Positions 18,490 to 28,079 of a stretch of 64,000 nt of DNA are shown here, one piece after another. The position numbers and the translations under genes were made by a program. Every line of letters begins with the position of its first letter. Within the stretch, counting starts at the first letter, position 1. The DNA is from an uncultured Flavihumibacter sp. (GTDB taxonomy: Bacteria; Bacteroidota; Bacteroidia; Chitinophagales; Chitinophagaceae), in assembly GCA_902168225.1 (NCBI GenBank), contig CABHOW010000056.1, positions 8,001-72,000 of the forward strand, written 5' to 3'. The notes under the pieces are model-generated. The model had not been told where the DNA came from and searched no databases. It saw nothing but the letters and a program-made list of their open reading frames with translations.

Positions 18490-18605
18490 AGTCGTTTTTC
18501 TACCTTTTGTTAAAAGCTTATTAAAAGGGTTTTTCTGGTTAAACAAATGCCTTTTCACCGACTCCAATATGTAAATAACCGTTTAACCTTAAAAAATCAA
18601 TAAAA

Positions 18606-19355
18606 ATGAAAAAGTTAATCTCTACACTTGTAGCAGGTGTATTAGCAGCAAGCAGTTTCGCGCAAACTACAACAACTCCACCTCCCGCGCAAACAACCAC
18701 TAACCCGATTCCTGCAGAAATGAAAGATCTTCGTAACGATATCAATAAAGCCAATGCAGATAAGCAATTGATTGCAGGCGATAAGAAGGATATCAATCAA
18801 GATAAATCTCAACTTTCTAAGGAAAATGCCGATCTCAAATCTGATCTGGGAAAATTAAAAAGTACCGATGCCGATTTGAAAAAGGATTGGACTGAAGTAA
18901 AACAAAATGCAAGTGCTATTAAAGTAGATAATACTGCTATTAGTGCAGATGAAGCGACTATTAAAAATTTAGAAGCGCAGAAAAAAGCAGCTTTAGCCAG
19001 TGGAGATAAAACAACCGCAAAAGCACTGGAAGCGCAAATACAAGATGCCAGAGCTAATATAAAATCTACAGAAGCTGCTAAAGATAAAAATGAAGCTGCC
19101 ATTGCAGGCGAAAAAAAGGATATTGCTAAAGATCGTTCTGAAAAGTCAGCAGAAGTAGCCGATCTTAAATCTGATAAAAGTCAAAAAGCAAAAACTGTGG
19201 CCGACATTAAAAAAGACGAAAGCGAATTAAAATCAACTCATGCCGATTTAAAAGCTACCAATGCCGATATCAAGGCAGATGTAATTAAATTAAAAGCACA
19301 AGGTGTGTCACATCCATACCACCGTGCATTAACTCAAATTGCCCGTCACCACTAA
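18606..19355 (+). CDS. Exported coiled-coil protein with degenerate repeats
   Basis: A 249-residue protein with a Sec signal peptide (residues 1-19, cleavage near SSFAQ), a Thr/Pro-rich linker (20-38) and then about 190 residues of continuous, highly charged helix. Short phrases recur: ADLKSD, ADLKKD, ADIKKD, ADLKAT and ADIKAD, spaced in a way that suggests coiled-coil repeats. The C-terminus is His-rich (HPYHRALTQIARHH). No enzyme motif is visible. Possible roles include a periplasmic spacer or an envelope-stress protein, but none is supported directly. A strong terminator follows 25 bases after the stop, so the gene is probably transcribed alone. Confidence 0.7.
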   Translation: MKKLISTLVAGVLAASSFAQTTTTPPPAQTTTNPIPAEMKDLRNDINKANADKQLIAGDKKDINQDKSQLSKENADLKSDLGKLKSTDADLKKDWTEVKQNASAIKVDNTAISADEATIKNLEAQKKAALASGDKTTAKALEAQIQDARANIKSTEAAKDKNEAAIAGEKKDIAKDRSEKSAEVADLKSDKSQKAKTVADIKKDESELKSTHADLKATNADIKADVIKLKAQGVSHPYHRALTQIARHH

Positions 19356-19380
19356 TTTTAACTAATACCCTTAAAACAGA

Positions 19381-19405
19381 AAGAGAGCCTAGGCTCTCTT
19401 TTTTT
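19381..19405 (+). terminator. Rho-independent terminator after the coiled-coil gene
   Basis: A perfect 20-base palindrome (AAGAGAGCCT and its complement) at 19381-19400 runs into a tract of seven T at 19399-19405. It points along the plus strand. Its T-tract touches the stop codon of the convergent serine hydrolase gene. Confidence 0.85.
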
Positions 19406-20930
19406 ATAATGCTTTGATATGATATTCTTGTATCAATGCGGGGTTCTCGGGCGTTAACGTAAAACTAATTTGGACTTTTCCTTTTTCGCATTCAATTATA
19501 AAACTACCGCGTAGCTGATTTTCAGGAATCATTTCTTTTACACTGATTACTTTACCTACTTTGTCGAAAATATTTTTAGCCTCTTTTCTTAGATCTTCGA
19601 TAGGATAATCGGGGAAGAAGTTTTCTGCAAAAATGCCCGATTTCTCCGCATCTTTAAAATCCGGTAATAATTGTGTAAGCTCTTTTTTTCTTTGGTTTAA
19701 AATAGCGGAAGGGGGTAAGGTATACGGAGTAAGATTTGCTAACTTAATAAGCGTATCAATGATGCGTAAATTGATTGCTGCAGTGGGGGCATAAGTAACA
19801 TTTGCAAAGAGCATAACACCTAAACCATACTCAGGTAATATACGCCAATTACTGCCAAAACCCGGTAACCCACCACTATGGCCAACCATCAACTTATTAT
19901 CACAGTCTCTAAGAATCGCCAATCCGTAGCCGTAAGCGGTAGTTGTTGCGCAGGTTCTACCATCGCTATATGTAAAGTTGGGATTTAAACTATTGAAACG
20001 CCATGGCTGATGCATTTCTCTTAAGGAACTTCTTTTCAACACAATATTATTTTCATCATCATTACGTGGAGGCCAAGCCTGCTGATGCAATGCTAAGTAT
20101 TTAGTAAAAGACTCAATAGAAGTGATCATACCACCCATAGCCCCGTAAATGCCATCGTGTAATGGAATTTCTGCTTGCCAATTATTATTAATCCATCTAT
20201 ATCCTTTTGCAAATTGTTGCTCCGGTATTTGGCTGTACTCCCAAGATGCCTGCATACCCAAACGCTTCCAAATATTTCTTTCGATATATTCACTGTATGC
20301 GATACCGGTAACCTGTTTGATAATATATCCTAACATAGCAAACCCTAAGTTGCTATATTCATAATTGGTTCCGTTAACATTAGAGAAGCTAATACCTTTT
20401 TTTACCAAGGCTATCAGATCTGATTCCGTATCTTCCAACTGCCTATCGCCCCAGGGATTGTCTTCAGGGAAGCCGGCACTATGTGTAAGTAAATGACGAA
20501 TGGTAATTGGTGCTGCATCTTTAGTAAGCGCCTGATCTTTTAGTTCAGGTATATAATTATAAACAGGGTCATCGAGTTTTAATTTACCCTCATCTCTTAG
20601 TTTTAGAATAGCCATTGCGGTAAAGCTCTTGCTCATCGATGCAATTCTAAACATAGAACGGGTATCTGCTTTTATTTGCTTTTCTATATTAGCATAACCA
20701 CCGGCACCGCTGTATATTAATTGTCCATCTAATACGATACCAAAAGCATATCCGGGGAAATGATTTTCGGTAGCTAGCGTGGCTATCATCTTACTTATCA
20801 CAGGCTCGGTTGCTTTTAATCGTTCAGCTCGCTTAGTATCTGTATGTACAGGGGCTTGATAGGGCTGATGCTGTGCAAGTCCGGCAAATGATAGTGCCGT
20901 GGAAATAATTAGTAAACTATATTTTCTCAT
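19404..20930 (-). CDS. Exported serine hydrolase, class C beta-lactamase-like
   Basis: A 508-residue protein with a signal peptide (residues 1-19, ending GLAQ) and a beta-lactamase/transpeptidase-like domain. The nucleophile motif SMSK is at 98-101, the YSN triad at 192-194, and the third motif is HSGGLPGFGS at about residue 353. These are the residues of family S12 (class C beta-lactamase, D-aminopeptidase, esterase EstB). A C-terminal domain of roughly 100 residues, beginning near the RKKELTQLLPDF segment, is beta-rich and probably a lipocalin-like addition. The natural substrate is unknown. It is convergent with the coiled-coil gene and divergent from the tricorn-like protease. Confidence 0.88.
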   Translation of the reverse strand: MRKYSLLIISTALSFAGLAQHQPYQAPVHTDTKRAERLKATEPVISKMIATLATENHFPGYAFGIVLDGQLIYSGAGGYANIEKQIKADTRSMFRIASMSKSFTAMAILKLRDEGKLKLDDPVYNYIPELKDQALTKDAAPITIRHLLTHSAGFPEDNPWGDRQLEDTESDLIALVKKGISFSNVNGTNYEYSNLGFAMLGYIIKQVTGIAYSEYIERNIWKRLGMQASWEYSQIPEQQFAKGYRWINNNWQAEIPLHDGIYGAMGGMITSIESFTKYLALHQQAWPPRNDDENNIVLKRSSLREMHQPWRFNSLNPNFTYSDGRTCATTTAYGYGLAILRDCDNKLMVGHSGGLPGFGSNWRILPEYGLGVMLFANVTYAPTAAINLRIIDTLIKLANLTPYTLPPSAILNQRKKELTQLLPDFKDAEKSGIFAENFFPDYPIEDLRKEAKNIFDKVGKVISVKEMIPENQLRGSFIIECEKGKVQISFTLTPENPALIQEYHIKAL

Positions 20931-21009
20931 ATTTTGTAATTGATGAAATTTACTGATTTATTTTATTTGAAGCCTATTTTTTTATATATTCAGTATCCAA
21001 ATTGCTTAT

Positions 21010-24000
21010 ATGAAAAAATTTTTCAGCCTTTCTCTATTCTTAACTTTATTCAGCACGGTACTCTTATCTCAAGGTACTATGTTATTGCGTCAGCCATCTG
21101 CTTCCAAATCACATATTGTTTTTGTACACGGGGATGATTTGTGGGTAGTGGATAGAAATGGAGGCGATGCATATAGGCTAACATCTGCTATAGGATCAGA
21201 AACAAATCCGAGAATTAGTCCGGATGGTAATTGGGTGGCATTTACAGGCCAATACGATGGTAATAGCGATGTGTTCATTGTTCCCATAAAAGGAGGTACG
21301 CCCAAAAGATTAACCTGGCACCCCGGAAATGATTTGGTTCAATGCTGGACTCCCGATAACAAATCAGTGATATTTACTTCAGGTAGAGAAGGGTACCCGA
21401 CTGCTAATACAAAATTTTTTAAAGTAAGTGTAAACGGCGGAACACCTGAATCGGTTGGTATCCCTTTTGGCTTTGCGGGTTCTATTTCAGAAGATGCTCA
21501 GCTGATGGCTTATCAGCCCCATGCCTTATGGGATCTGGAATGGAGAAATTATAGAGGCGGACAAGCACAGCCTATCTGGATATACAATTTCAAAACAAAA
21601 GAAACTACTAAAACTATTCAAGGTGATAGAGAGCGACATACAGCGCCGGCATGGTTGAACGGAATTTTGTATTTTATTTCTGAAAGAGATTATGCAGCTA
21701 ATATCTGGAGTTATGATCCTAAAACAAAGCAACAAAAGCAACTTACTTTTCATAAAGATTTTGATGTTAAAAATATCGCCGCTGCAGATAATAGTATTGT
21801 TTACGAGCAGGGTGGAAAATTGCATAGTTTAGATCTTACAACTAATAAAACAACTCCATTAGTTATAAGGGCTGAAGGCGATTTAAACTGGGGCAGGCCT
21901 CGCTGGAATAATCTTTCTGCGAATAGTCTCATCAATGCGAGCTTATCGCCTACCGGTAAACGTGCTTTATTTGAGAGTAGAGGAGAAATTTTTTCAGTAC
22001 CTAAGGAAAATGGCGATTGGCGAAATATAACAAGGTCGCCGGGTTCTGCAGAACGTTACCCGATATGGTCGCCCGATGGGTCTAAGATCGCATGGTTTTC
22101 CGATGCGAGCGGAGAGTATGAGTTGATGATCGCTGATCAATCGGGTATTCAAGCACCTAAATCATTTCCTATTCCCAATAAGAAATTTTATTTCAACCCT
22201 ACCTGGTCGCCCGATGGTAAGTTTATTGCATTCACCGATACCGATTATAATATTTGGTATGTAGATATCAATACCGGTATTGCAAAAATTGCTGATACCG
22301 ATAAATTAGCACATCCTAACAGATCTATGAACCCTACTTGGTCGCCGGATGGTAAATGGATTGCGTATGTACAAATTCAACAGAATCAATTCAAAGCAGT
22401 AAAAGTTTTCAATGTAGAAACGGCGCAAAAAATTCAAATTACCAATGCTTTATCAGATGCGATTGATCCGGAGTGGGATGAGAGTGGTAAATATTTATAT
22501 TTCTTATCGAGCACCGATTATGGCTTAGCAAGTGGTTGGTTGGATATGAGTAGTTATAATTATCCGGTGAACAGAAATTTATATGTTGCTGTACTCAGTA
22601 AAGATGCACCCTCTCCGTTAGAACCCCGTTCCGATGAAGAGCCGGTAAAATCTACTGATACCAGTAAGCCTGCAGCAAAACCCGTTGTTGCTTCCAATAA
22701 AGTTAAAATTGATATGGAAGGATTAGAACAAAGAATTTTAGCAGTGCCCATTCCGGCAAGAGATTATACAGGATTAGTAGCAGCACCCGATGGCAGTATT
22801 TTTTACTTAGAAAATATTCCCAACGAAACCGGATCTGTTTTATTCAAATACAGTTTTAAAGATAGAAAGCCAACTGAATTTGTTCGCGGTGTTTTTAGTG
22901 CAACGACAAGTAATGATCGCAAAAATTTATTATACCGATCACCGGGAGGATGGTTTATTGTAGGTACAGCGGCTGCTCCGCGCCCGGGTGAAGGAAGATT
23001 GGCAGTAGAAGGAATGCGTGTATATGTAGATCCTTCTTTGGAAGCGCAACAAATTTATAGAGAGGGCTGGCGCTATCAACGCGATTTTTTATATGTAGAT
23101 AATGTACACGGAGCACCTTGGGATAAAATATATGAGTGGTATAAACCTTGGGTATCGTATGTGAAACATCGGAGCGACTTGAATTATATCATTGATATTT
23201 TGGGTGGTGAGGTTTCTATTGGTCACTCTTTTACTTCCGGAGGCGATTTCCCTGATGTACCAACAGTTCCGGGTGGATTATTAGGTGCAGATTATGAAGC
23301 AGATAATGGATTTTTTAAGATCAAAAAAATATATACAGGCGAAAACTGGAACCCTGAATTACGTTCTCCGCTTAGTGGTGCAGGTATTGATGTGAAAGAA
23401 GGTGATTATCTATTAGAAGTTGATGGGAAACCTTTAACTACTTCTATGAATTTGTATAGCCTGTTCGAAGGAACAGCTAACAGACAAATAAAAATTCGTG
23501 TAAATGGTAAGCCAACACAAGAAGGATCTCGTTTAATTACTGTAGTACCTATTGGTAGTGAAGCCGGGTTGCGTTCAAGAGCCTGGGTTGAAGATAATAG
23601 AAGAAAAGTAGAGACACTTTCCGGAGGAAAATTGGCTTATGTATATGTTCCTAATACCAGTAATCCCGGCTATACTTATTTTAACCGTTATTATTTTTCT
23701 CAACAAGATAAGAAAGGGGTTATTATTGATGAACGCAATAATGGGGGAGGCTCTGCAGCTGATTATATCATCGATATCATGAACAGACAATTGTTTGGTT
23801 ATTTTAATAATCGGGTGGTCGGACATAAGGTTTCTACAACACCTATGGCAGGTATATGGGGGCCTAAAGTGATGATTGCAAATGAAAACTCAGGATCGGG
23901 TGGCGATTTGTTGCCTTATATGTTCAAGAAAGCGAAGATTGGTCCTTTGGTTGGAACTCGTACCTGGGGTGGATTAGTGGGTACCTGGGATACCCCATCT

Positions 24001-24252
24001 TTTATTGATGGAGGTAGAATGGTAGCACCTCGCGGAGGTTTCTTTGATACAAATGGAGAATGGGCTGTTGAAGGAGAAGGTATTAGTCCGGATATTGAAG
24101 TATTACAAGATCCAAAAGCAATAAACGAAGGTAAGGATCCCCAATTGGAGCGTGCTGTGCAAGAGGCTTTAAAATTATTACCGACACAGGGTATTGAATT
24201 GAAAAAAGAACCTGCACCACCTATAAAGTATAAACGTCCGGGTGGAAATTAA
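21010..24252 (+). CDS. Tricorn-like protease, peptidase family S41
   Basis: A 1080-residue exported protein (signal peptide MKKFFSLSLFLTLFSTVLLS). The first half is a beta-propeller with repeated WSPDG motifs (IWSPDGSKIAWFSD, TWSPDGKFIAFTD, TWSPDGKWIAYVQ). A tricorn C1-like helical region and a PDZ domain (about residues 750-850, with LEVDGKPLT) follow. The S41 catalytic domain ends the protein; the nucleophile is probably Ser963 in NENSGSGGD, followed by VGTRTWGGLVG. Tricorn proteases cut oligopeptides, here probably in the periplasm, and this fits the peptide transporters nearby. The stop codon shares the bases TTAA with the stop of the convergent E1 gene. Confidence 0.92.
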   Translation: MKKFFSLSLFLTLFSTVLLSQGTMLLRQPSASKSHIVFVHGDDLWVVDRNGGDAYRLTSAIGSETNPRISPDGNWVAFTGQYDGNSDVFIVPIKGGTPKRLTWHPGNDLVQCWTPDNKSVIFTSGREGYPTANTKFFKVSVNGGTPESVGIPFGFAGSISEDAQLMAYQPHALWDLEWRNYRGGQAQPIWIYNFKTKETTKTIQGDRERHTAPAWLNGILYFISERDYAANIWSYDPKTKQQKQLTFHKDFDVKNIAAADNSIVYEQGGKLHSLDLTTNKTTPLVIRAEGDLNWGRPRWNNLSANSLINASLSPTGKRALFESRGEIFSVPKENGDWRNITRSPGSAERYPIWSPDGSKIAWFSDASGEYELMIADQSGIQAPKSFPIPNKKFYFNPTWSPDGKFIAFTDTDYNIWYVDINTGIAKIADTDKLAHPNRSMNPTWSPDGKWIAYVQIQQNQFKAVKVFNVETAQKIQITNALSDAIDPEWDESGKYLYFLSSTDYGLASGWLDMSSYNYPVNRNLYVAVLSKDAPSPLEPRSDEEPVKSTDTSKPAAKPVVASNKVKIDMEGLEQRILAVPIPARDYTGLVAAPDGSIFYLENIPNETGSVLFKYSFKDRKPTEFVRGVFSATTSNDRKNLLYRSPGGWFIVGTAAAPRPGEGRLAVEGMRVYVDPSLEAQQIYREGWRYQRDFLYVDNVHGAPWDKIYEWYKPWVSYVKHRSDLNYIIDILGGEVSIGHSFTSGGDFPDVPTVPGGLLGADYEADNGFFKIKKIYTGENWNPELRSPLSGAGIDVKEGDYLLEVDGKPLTTSMNLYSLFEGTANRQIKIRVNGKPTQEGSRLITVVPIGSEAGLRSRAWVEDNRRKVETLSGGKLAYVYVPNTSNPGYTYFNRYYFSQQDKKGVIIDERNNGGGSAADYIIDIMNRQLFGYFNNRVVGHKVSTTPMAGIWGPKVMIANENSGSGGDLLPYMFKKAKIGPLVGTRTWGGLVGTWDTPSFIDGGRMVAPRGGFFDTNGEWAVEGEGISPDIEVLQDPKAINEGKDPQLERAVQEALKLLPTQGIELKKEPAPPIKYKRPGGN

Positions 24253-26252
24253 TACGACAATAACTTTTGAATCGTTTCATCTAACCTTGCATTCGCCATA
24301 AAATTTTTCTCTAATGCTATGTTGAAGGGTATAGGTGTATCTAATGATGCACAACGAAGAATAGGACCATCTAATAATTGAAAGCAATGCTCAGCTATCC
24401 AGGCACTTATTTCTCCTCCAATGCCACCCATGAGTGTGTCTTCATGTAATAACAATACTTTACCGGTTTGTTTTACAGCATCGCGAATGGCATCATAATC
24501 GAGGGGCAGTAAAGTTCTTAGATCGAGAATATGTAAAGAAACCTGTTGATTGCTTTGTTGATATGCTGTGGCCCAATGAACACCGGCACCATAAGTAATG
24601 ATAGTTATATCCGTTCCTGTTTGTACTGTTTTTGCTTTACCGATTGGTACTTCAAAATAGTCTTCGGGCATGGGTCCACTAATACTTCTGTATAAAGCCT
24701 TATGTTCAAAATACATCACAGGGTTCGGGTCGTTAATAGCTGCAATGAGCAAACCTTTTGCATCAGCAGGAGTGCTTGGGTATACAACTTTTAACCCCGG
24801 AACATGCGTGAACCAAGCTTCATTACTTTGTGAATGAAAAGGACCGGCACCTACACCAGCACCGGTTGGCATACGAATAACAACATCTGCTACTTGTCCC
24901 CAACGATAATGAATTTTTGCCAGGTTATTTACGATCTGGTTAAAACCTACGGTTACAAAATCGGCAAATTGCATTTCCATGACCGACTTAAAACCTTCTA
25001 AACTTAAGCCCAGTGCGGCACCTACGATTGCACTCTCACACAGCGGTGTATTACGCACCCTTGCTTTACCGAATTGTTGAACAAAACCTTCTGTAATTTT
25101 AAAAGCACCTCCATACTCTGCAATATCCTGACCCATAAGAATCAGGTTCTCATATTTTTCCATGCTTTGCTTAAGCGCATTGGAAATAGCGTCTACGAAT
25201 CGGGTTTCGGGATACGGGTTACGGGATTCGGGTTCTTCTTTGTCTAACTCGTAACCCGTATCCCGTAACTCGAGTCTCGCATATACATCCCTTAACTCCT
25301 CTTCCGTACTTACCACCATTGGTTTTGCTTGGTATGCTTCGGCTAACTCCTCTTCAATATATTGCTTATAATCATTTCTAATATCGGCAATATCCATTTC
25401 TGTAATTACTTTTTCATTCAGTAAGTATTGCTCATATTTTTTGATCGGATCTTTTCTACCCCATTCCTCAAATAATTCTTTTGGTACGTATTTAGTGCCG
25501 CTTGCTTCTTCATGCCCGCGCATACGGAAAGTCATCGCTTCGATGAGGTAAGGTTTTTTATTTTTGATACAATATTCACGAACACCATTTACGGTATGGT
25601 ATACTTCGAGAACATTATTACCATCTATCTGTACTCCTTCTATACCATAACCTACAGCTTTATCAACTAAATGCTTACATCGATATTGTTCATTTACAGG
25701 AGTACTCAATCCGTACCCATTATTTTCGATCACAAATATTACCGGCAAATCCCAAACTGCTGCTACATTCAAAGCTTCATGAAAATCGCCTTCACTAGTA
25801 CCTCCATCACCACTAAAAGCCAGTGATACTTTTTGTTCATTACGTAGTTGATGTGCCAGTGCAACACCATCTGCAATAGCCAATTGCGGGCCAAGGTGTG
25901 AAATCATGCCGCATATTTTATGCGCAGCGCTGCCAAAATGAAAACTTCTTTCACGCCCCTTGCTATAGCCTTCTTTATTACCCTGCCATTGCATAAATAA
26001 CTGATGGAGGGGCATTTGTCTGCTTGTAAATACACCCAAATTTCTGTGGAGTGGCATGATCCATTCCTCTTTATCTAGGGCCAATGTAGCGCCTACAGAA
26101 ATAGCTTCCTGACCAATACCGCTAAACCATTTGCTTATTTTTCCTTGTCGCAATAAAACGAGCATTTTCTCCTCAATCATTCTAGGAATTAAGAGATTGC
26201 GATATATAAAAATGAGTTCTTCGTTATTAAGCGAATGCCTATTGAAGTTCAT
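24249..26252 (-). CDS. Fused E1 alpha/beta 2-oxoacid dehydrogenase (branched-chain type)
   Basis: A 667-residue thiamine diphosphate enzyme in which E1 alpha (about 1-325) and E1 beta (about 352-667) are one chain. The TPP motif runs from GDG at 148-150 to NN at 177-178. The beta half has GQDIAEYGGAFKITEGF and MPTGAGVGAGPFHSQS. It decarboxylates branched-chain 2-oxo acids (or pyruvate) and passes the acyl group to E2 lipoyl. E2 and E3 are not nearby. The linker, residues about 325-351, is translated from an inverted repeat (25201-25280) that also lies intergenically at 41071-41160, so it is an in-frame repeat insertion at the domain junction. The 16-base arms leave the frame intact. Confidence 0.92.
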   Translation of the reverse strand: MNFNRHSLNNEELIFIYRNLLIPRMIEEKMLVLLRQGKISKWFSGIGQEAISVGATLALDKEEWIMPLHRNLGVFTSRQMPLHQLFMQWQGNKEGYSKGRERSFHFGSAAHKICGMISHLGPQLAIADGVALAHQLRNEQKVSLAFSGDGGTSEGDFHEALNVAAVWDLPVIFVIENNGYGLSTPVNEQYRCKHLVDKAVGYGIEGVQIDGNNVLEVYHTVNGVREYCIKNKKPYLIEAMTFRMRGHEEASGTKYVPKELFEEWGRKDPIKKYEQYLLNEKVITEMDIADIRNDYKQYIEEELAEAYQAKPMVVSTEEELRDVYARLELRDTGYELDKEEPESRNPYPETRFVDAISNALKQSMEKYENLILMGQDIAEYGGAFKITEGFVQQFGKARVRNTPLCESAIVGAALGLSLEGFKSVMEMQFADFVTVGFNQIVNNLAKIHYRWGQVADVVIRMPTGAGVGAGPFHSQSNEAWFTHVPGLKVVYPSTPADAKGLLIAAINDPNPVMYFEHKALYRSISGPMPEDYFEVPIGKAKTVQTGTDITIITYGAGVHWATAYQQSNQQVSLHILDLRTLLPLDYDAIRDAVKQTGKVLLLHEDTLMGGIGGEISAWIAEHCFQLLDGPILRCASLDTPIPFNIALEKNFMANARLDETIQKLLSY
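25201..25280. repeat. Inverted repeat within the E1 alpha/beta linker
   Basis: A perfect 16-base inverted repeat, CGGGATACGGGTTACG at 25208-25223 and its complement at 25250-25265, encloses a 26-base loop. Further partial complementarity extends it. The 19-base string ACCCGTATCCCGTAACTCG at 25254-25272 is found again exactly at 41138-41156, between two genes. It encodes linker residues of the dehydrogenase. Confidence 0.85.
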
Positions 26253-26284
26253 AGCAGTTGATTAGAAATTCGGTTACAAGATAC

Positions 26285-26310
26285 AAAAAACCCCGGCGTC
26301 TCGGCCGGGG
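26285..26310 (-). terminator. Rho-independent terminator after the Bax-inhibitor-like gene
   Basis: On the minus strand a GC-rich stem of seven pairs (CCCCGGC with GCCGGGG, loop of six) is followed by a run of six T. It lies 24 bases after the stop codon of the gene at 26334 and before the start of the E1 gene, so it separates the two transcripts. Confidence 0.88.
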
Positions 26311-26333
26311 TTAACTATTATAAGAAAATACAG

Positions 26334-27101
26334 TTAATCTCTGCTGGATAATTTGCTTAATAGTTTCAATATTTCAATGTATAGCCATACAATTGTAACC
26401 ATTAAACCAAAAGCACCATACCATTCCATAAATTTAGGAGCGCCCATTTCTGCACCTTGCTCTATTCTATCAAAATCAAGAATAAGATTTAATGCAGCAA
26501 TAGCTACCACAAATAAACTGATACCAATACTCAATAAGCTACTATCATACACAAAGCTAACGTTCACACCAAATAGGCGTAATACAAGTGTTATGAGATA
26601 AAAAATTCCGATACCTAATGTTGCGGTAAAAATGATGGATTTAAAGCGTTCAGTAGCTTTGATGATTCTAAAATTATATAATAAGAACATCGCTAAGGAA
26701 ACACCAAATGTTAATCCAACGGCTTGCATAATAAGTCCGGGATATTTTTCTGCAAATGCTGCATTTAGTATTGCTGAAATACCGCCAATAAATAAACCTT
26801 CCAATAAAGCATATAAAGGTGCTAAATAGCCCGACAAATTGGGTTTAAAAGAAATAGCCAATGCGGTTATTAATCCCCCGATAATACCTACGATCATTAA
26901 GGTATTCATGGTATCCTGTTTCAGCGATTCATACAAATGCCAGTTATAAGAGGCACCTCCAATAAGCATCAGCATCATAAAGCCAAACTTATTCATTGTT
27001 CCGCGAACAGTCATACTACCTTGTAAGTTGGCATCTAATTGCAAGCTCTTATCAAACATTTTCTCCGAAAGGGTAGGGTTACCCGACTTAAAAATTGCCA
27101 T
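26334..27101 (-). CDS. Bax inhibitor-1/YccA family membrane protein
   Basis: A 255-residue protein with seven predicted membrane helices in its C-terminal 200 residues, preceded by a soluble N-terminal segment (AIFKSGNPTLSEKMF). The subfamily is the Bax inhibitor-1-like one seen in Bacteroidota and Actinobacteria, with GGLITALAISFKPNLSGYLAPLYALLEG in the middle and LNLILDFDRIEQGAEMGAPKFMEWY near the end. The conserved Asp residues in that last motif are those thought to form the pH sensor in the BI-1 fold. The start is the ATG at 27099-27101; a TTG at 27125 would add eight residues and overlap a promoter element (27123-27130). A terminator follows the gene. Confidence 0.9.
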   Translation of the reverse strand: MAIFKSGNPTLSEKMFDKSLQLDANLQGSMTVRGTMNKFGFMMLMLIGGASYNWHLYESLKQDTMNTLMIVGIIGGLITALAISFKPNLSGYLAPLYALLEGLFIGGISAILNAAFAEKYPGLIMQAVGLTFGVSLAMFLLYNFRIIKATERFKSIIFTATLGIGIFYLITLVLRLFGVNVSFVYDSSLLSIGISLFVVAIAALNLILDFDRIEQGAEMGAPKFMEWYGAFGLMVTIVWLYIEILKLLSKLSSRD

Positions 27102-27122
27102 AGTGTAATTTTTTTCAATACC

Positions 27123-27130
27123 CAAATTTA
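27123..27130 (-). promoter_or_regulatory. Bacteroidota -7 promoter element of the Bax-inhibitor-like gene
   Basis: The minus strand reads TAAATTTG, an exact fit to the Bacteroidota TAnnTTTG consensus, 21 bases upstream of the chosen ATG. No clear TTTG -33 partner is at the usual distance. Its position supports the ATG at 27101 over the upstream TTG. Confidence 0.45.
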
Positions 27131-27176
27131 CGATAAAGAAAACAGATGGTGAAAAACGCTTCGCATAAGTATTTTT

Positions 27177-28016
27177 TTAACGATTCTTTAGCCATTTCAA
27201 ACCGGGATAATGATCAACTGTTTCAAAAATAATGGTGGGATTTGCTTGTAAGATTGTAATCATTTCTTTCAATTTCATTAAGTCTGCAGAATCGCGGAAC
27301 ATCCGATCGTGCATGAGTATGACGATATGATTGGGGTGAAAAGTTTTATTTTCCTGAAACAAGCGATTTACTTCATTTACCATAGTTTGTGCTGATTGAA
27401 CCGGTTTGGCAGAATGTTTATTAAAATGCCATTCGAGATCCCAACCAATTAAATTATACCCGGCACTATCTAATTTTTTACCTACCCTGCTTACTAAATG
27501 AGAAAGATGCGTTGTATCTTTTAATACCCAACCACTATTACCCGGCAAGCGAATGATGGGTAATGCAATTTTTAAATATTGTTGAGCTTCCTGAAAATCG
27601 GCAAAAGCCATTTCCGGATGTCGGTAAAAATATTTGTAATGTCCATTGGCGTGTGTATAACTATGATTGGCTACAACTGTTTGCGGATAGGCAGATTTGA
27701 TGCTATCGACTAATAGTAAACCATTTTTTCTTTGGGCCGTATGTTGCCCTACCATAAAAAAACTTGCTTTAACACCTTCTGTTTTACATAAATCGAATAC
27801 AGCTCGTGTACCATGCTGGGGACCATCATCAAAAGTTAAGTACACATACAGTTTATTTTTATCGGGCTGAAAAGGCTGTTGGATGGGCATAGTACTACCG
27901 GTATCCTTACCAACGGAAGTAGTGATTTCTTCAATTGGCGGGGGCGGTTTTTCCGGATTTGAGTTGCAGGATAAACCTATGATTAAACACGTCAATAAAA
28001 TAATTCGGGTGCACAT
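27177..28016 (-). CDS. Polysaccharide deacetylase family lipoprotein
   Basis: A 279-residue protein with a lipoprotein signal (lipobox LIIGLSC, Cys17) and a Pro/Glu-rich spacer. The NodB (carbohydrate esterase 4) domain follows. The metal-binding motif YLTFDDGPQHG has its Asp pair at residues 63-64, and the HSYTH motif has His118 and His122. RLPGNSGW is the third motif, and HNHIVILMHD near the C-terminus contributes the last catalytic His. These enzymes remove N-acetyl groups from peptidoglycan, chitin-like sugars or polysaccharides. Sugar genes are not adjacent, so the substrate is open. It is divergent from korA with 63 bases between starts. Confidence 0.88.
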   Translation of the reverse strand: MCTRIILLTCLIIGLSCNSNPEKPPPPIEEITTSVGKDTGSTMPIQQPFQPDKNKLYVYLTFDDGPQHGTRAVFDLCKTEGVKASFFMVGQHTAQRKNGLLLVDSIKSAYPQTVVANHSYTHANGHYKYFYRHPEMAFADFQEAQQYLKIALPIIRLPGNSGWVLKDTTHLSHLVSRVGKKLDSAGYNLIGWDLEWHFNKHSAKPVQSAQTMVNEVNRLFQENKTFHPNHIVILMHDRMFRDSADLMKLKEMITILQANPTIIFETVDHYPGLKWLKNR

Positions 28017-28079
28017 ATTCTTAAATAGCTAAACTTCAGCTTTGCAAAAGTATTACCTTCGTATGATACATTGTTTGTT

